Shown in pieces: positions 63,215 through 64,000 of a stretch of DNA of 64,000 nt; within the stretch, counting starts at the first letter, position 1, and each line of letters starts with the position of its first letter. Location of the stretch: the NCBI RefSeq assembly GCF_900109945.1, contig NZ_FOBX01000004.1:310001-374000 (forward strand), written 5' to 3'. Under the pieces are notes generated by a model. That model had not been told where the DNA came from, did not search any database, and saw only the letters and a program-made list of their open reading frames with translations. Source of the DNA: Bradyrhizobium sp. OK095. GTDB taxonomy: Bacteria; Pseudomonadota; Alphaproteobacteria; Rhizobiales; Xanthobacteraceae. Made by a program: the position numbers and the translations under genes.

Positions 63215-63718
63215 ATGACCATGGTCGTACTCAACCGCCGCAGCCTCCTCGCCGCCGGCGGGTCCGTCCTCGCAACCGGAGTTTTGACAGCCGGCGTTTC
63301 GGGACTGCTGTTGCCGGCCCGCGCGGACGGCCTCGCGCCGACCGAAACGATGTCGGGCGGGGCGAATAATTACCGCAAGGGCGCGCCGGTCGTGGAACGG
63401 ATCGGCAAGGGTGGCTTCTGGATGAGCGGCACCGTGCGCCGCGCCGGCGACGGGGCTCCGCTCGCCGGGCAGCGCATTCAGATCTGGGCGCACACCACCG
63501 AAGGCCAGGAGCATGAGCCGCAGAGCCACGGCGCCACGCTCACCGACAAGGACGGCGCGTTCCGGCTCGAGATGCCGCAGATCATTCCGATCTTCGGCCA
63601 GCCGCATGGTCACCTCGCCTATGACAGCGGTGACTTCAAAACCGTCTTCCTGCGGCCGGTGATGCGGAGCGCCAAGGAAACCAGCCTCGAGGCGCACTTC
63701 GTGCTTCAGCCGGCCTGA
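63215..63718 (+). CDS. Tat-exported intradiol-dioxygenase-fold protein
   Basis: A 167-aa protein with a likely twin-arginine signal (NRRSLLAAGGSVLATGVLTAGVSG, about residues 7-32). The core GTVRRAGDGAPLAGQRIQIWAHTTEG, LTDKDGAFRLEMP and QPHGHLAY matches a short intradiol-dioxygenase-like beta-sandwich, including the His region but not an obvious Tyr pair. RBS CCAGGAGGATTTGAC is strong. It is 11 bases before a ferric-reductase-like membrane gene, a pairing likely to act in redox chemistry across the membrane. Confidence 0.78.
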   Translation: MTMVVLNRRSLLAAGGSVLATGVLTAGVSGLLLPARADGLAPTETMSGGANNYRKGAPVVERIGKGGFWMSGTVRRAGDGAPLAGQRIQIWAHTTEGQEHEPQSHGATLTDKDGAFRLEMPQIIPIFGQPHGHLAYDSGDFKTVFLRPVMRSAKETSLEAHFVLQPA

Positions 63719-63729
63719 CCGGATTGCGA

Positions 63730-64000
63730 ATGAAGGAGTGGAAATCAGCCAAGGCGACCCTGATCTGGGTCGTCCTTGCGACTGCCATTGGCGTGCCGAT
63801 TGCGTTCGCTGCGGGAAACGAGCAACTCGCATGGCGCGGCCCGGTCTACATCCTCGCCGGCTTCGCAGGGATCATCGCGCTCGGTCTCGTGCTGGTTCAG
63901 CCCTTGCTGATCGGCGGATATCTGCCGGGCCTGTCGGCCTATCGCGGACGGCGCGCCCATCACTGGATCGGAGGCGCGCTCGCCCTGGCGGTGGTGATCC
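63730..64000 (+). CDS. Ferric-reductase-like transmembrane protein, N-terminal part
   Basis: The window ends inside this gene; 90 residues are visible. ATG 63730 begins MKEWKSAKATLIWVVLATAIGVPIAF (a membrane helix), then a second helix and YRGRRAHHWIGGALAL at the start of a third. The His-His of RAHHWIGG is where haem ligands occur in ferric-reductase/MsrQ-type domains. Probably the electron-donor partner of the preceding Tat protein. Confidence 0.7.
   Translation, partial: MKEWKSAKATLIWVVLATAIGVPIAFAAGNEQLAWRGPVYILAGFAGIIALGLVLVQPLLIGGYLPGLSAYRGRRAHHWIGGALALAVVI

Noticed and set aside
62937..63218. Open frame of 93 codons before the Tat protein gene
   Set aside because: Arg/Cys-rich composition typical of non-coding frames in this genome, no ribosome site, and it runs into the next gene's start.

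Overview
The window is high-GC alphaproteobacterial chromosome, most likely Bradyrhizobium or a close Rhizobiales relative. This rests on gene content, the style of dispersed intergenic palindromes, and a Pho/PhnF-controlled C-P lyase cluster. No rRNA, tRNA, insertion sequence, CRISPR array or prophage was seen. The taxonomic call is inference.

Layout. 1-10700 is mixed housekeeping and accessory genes: a partial MddA/NnrU-type methyltransferase, a GFA-fold protein, a winged-helix/TPR regulator, a fumarase/aspartase-superfamily lyase, an M29 aminopeptidase, a cupin, an amidohydrolase, an exported MBL-fold protein and an AbrB/VapC toxin-antitoxin pair. 10729-13001 is a two-gene ABC exporter. 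13262-20071 is a liv-type ABC importer (HMGF) with an acyl-CoA ligase inserted before its binding protein.

21500-33144 is a surface module: a LapG-like periplasmic cysteine protease (BTLCP) divergent from a 2664-aa type-I-secreted adhesin. The adhesin has a di-alanine site near residue 110, a FecR domain, VCBS-like repeats and a beta-helix-like core. A CHASE2 adenylate cyclase follows it. 33179-47533 is a full phosphonate (C-P lyase) locus: phnCDE1E2, phnF, phnGHIJKLMN plus a flavin-binding protein. Divergent from phnC lies a second operon of a hexapeptide transferase, a second PhnM and a 2H-phosphoesterase (DUF1045). Pho-box-like arrays and a perfect PhnF-type palindrome control the locus.

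47520-50848 holds a TPR/glycosyltransferase-like protein and a methyltransferase/pyruvyltransferase-like fusion. 51807-55256 is a sulfur region: a small ORF ending in four consecutive cysteine codons, a 73-aa protein, an orphan sulfonate-binding protein, an alpha/beta hydrolase and MetY. 55344-60877 is an IclR-controlled catabolic cluster (TctC-type binding protein, flavin reductase, FAH hydrolase, HpaH-like hydratase, RidA, amidohydrolase). The window ends with a luciferase-like oxidoreductase, an exported unknown, a Tat-exported dioxygenase-fold protein and the start of a ferric-reductase-like membrane protein.

The most novel-looking signals are the polycysteine leader ORF before the sulfonate-binding protein, the protease/adhesin pair with its candidate cleavage site, and the DUF1045 2H protein as a possible stand-in for the missing PhnP.
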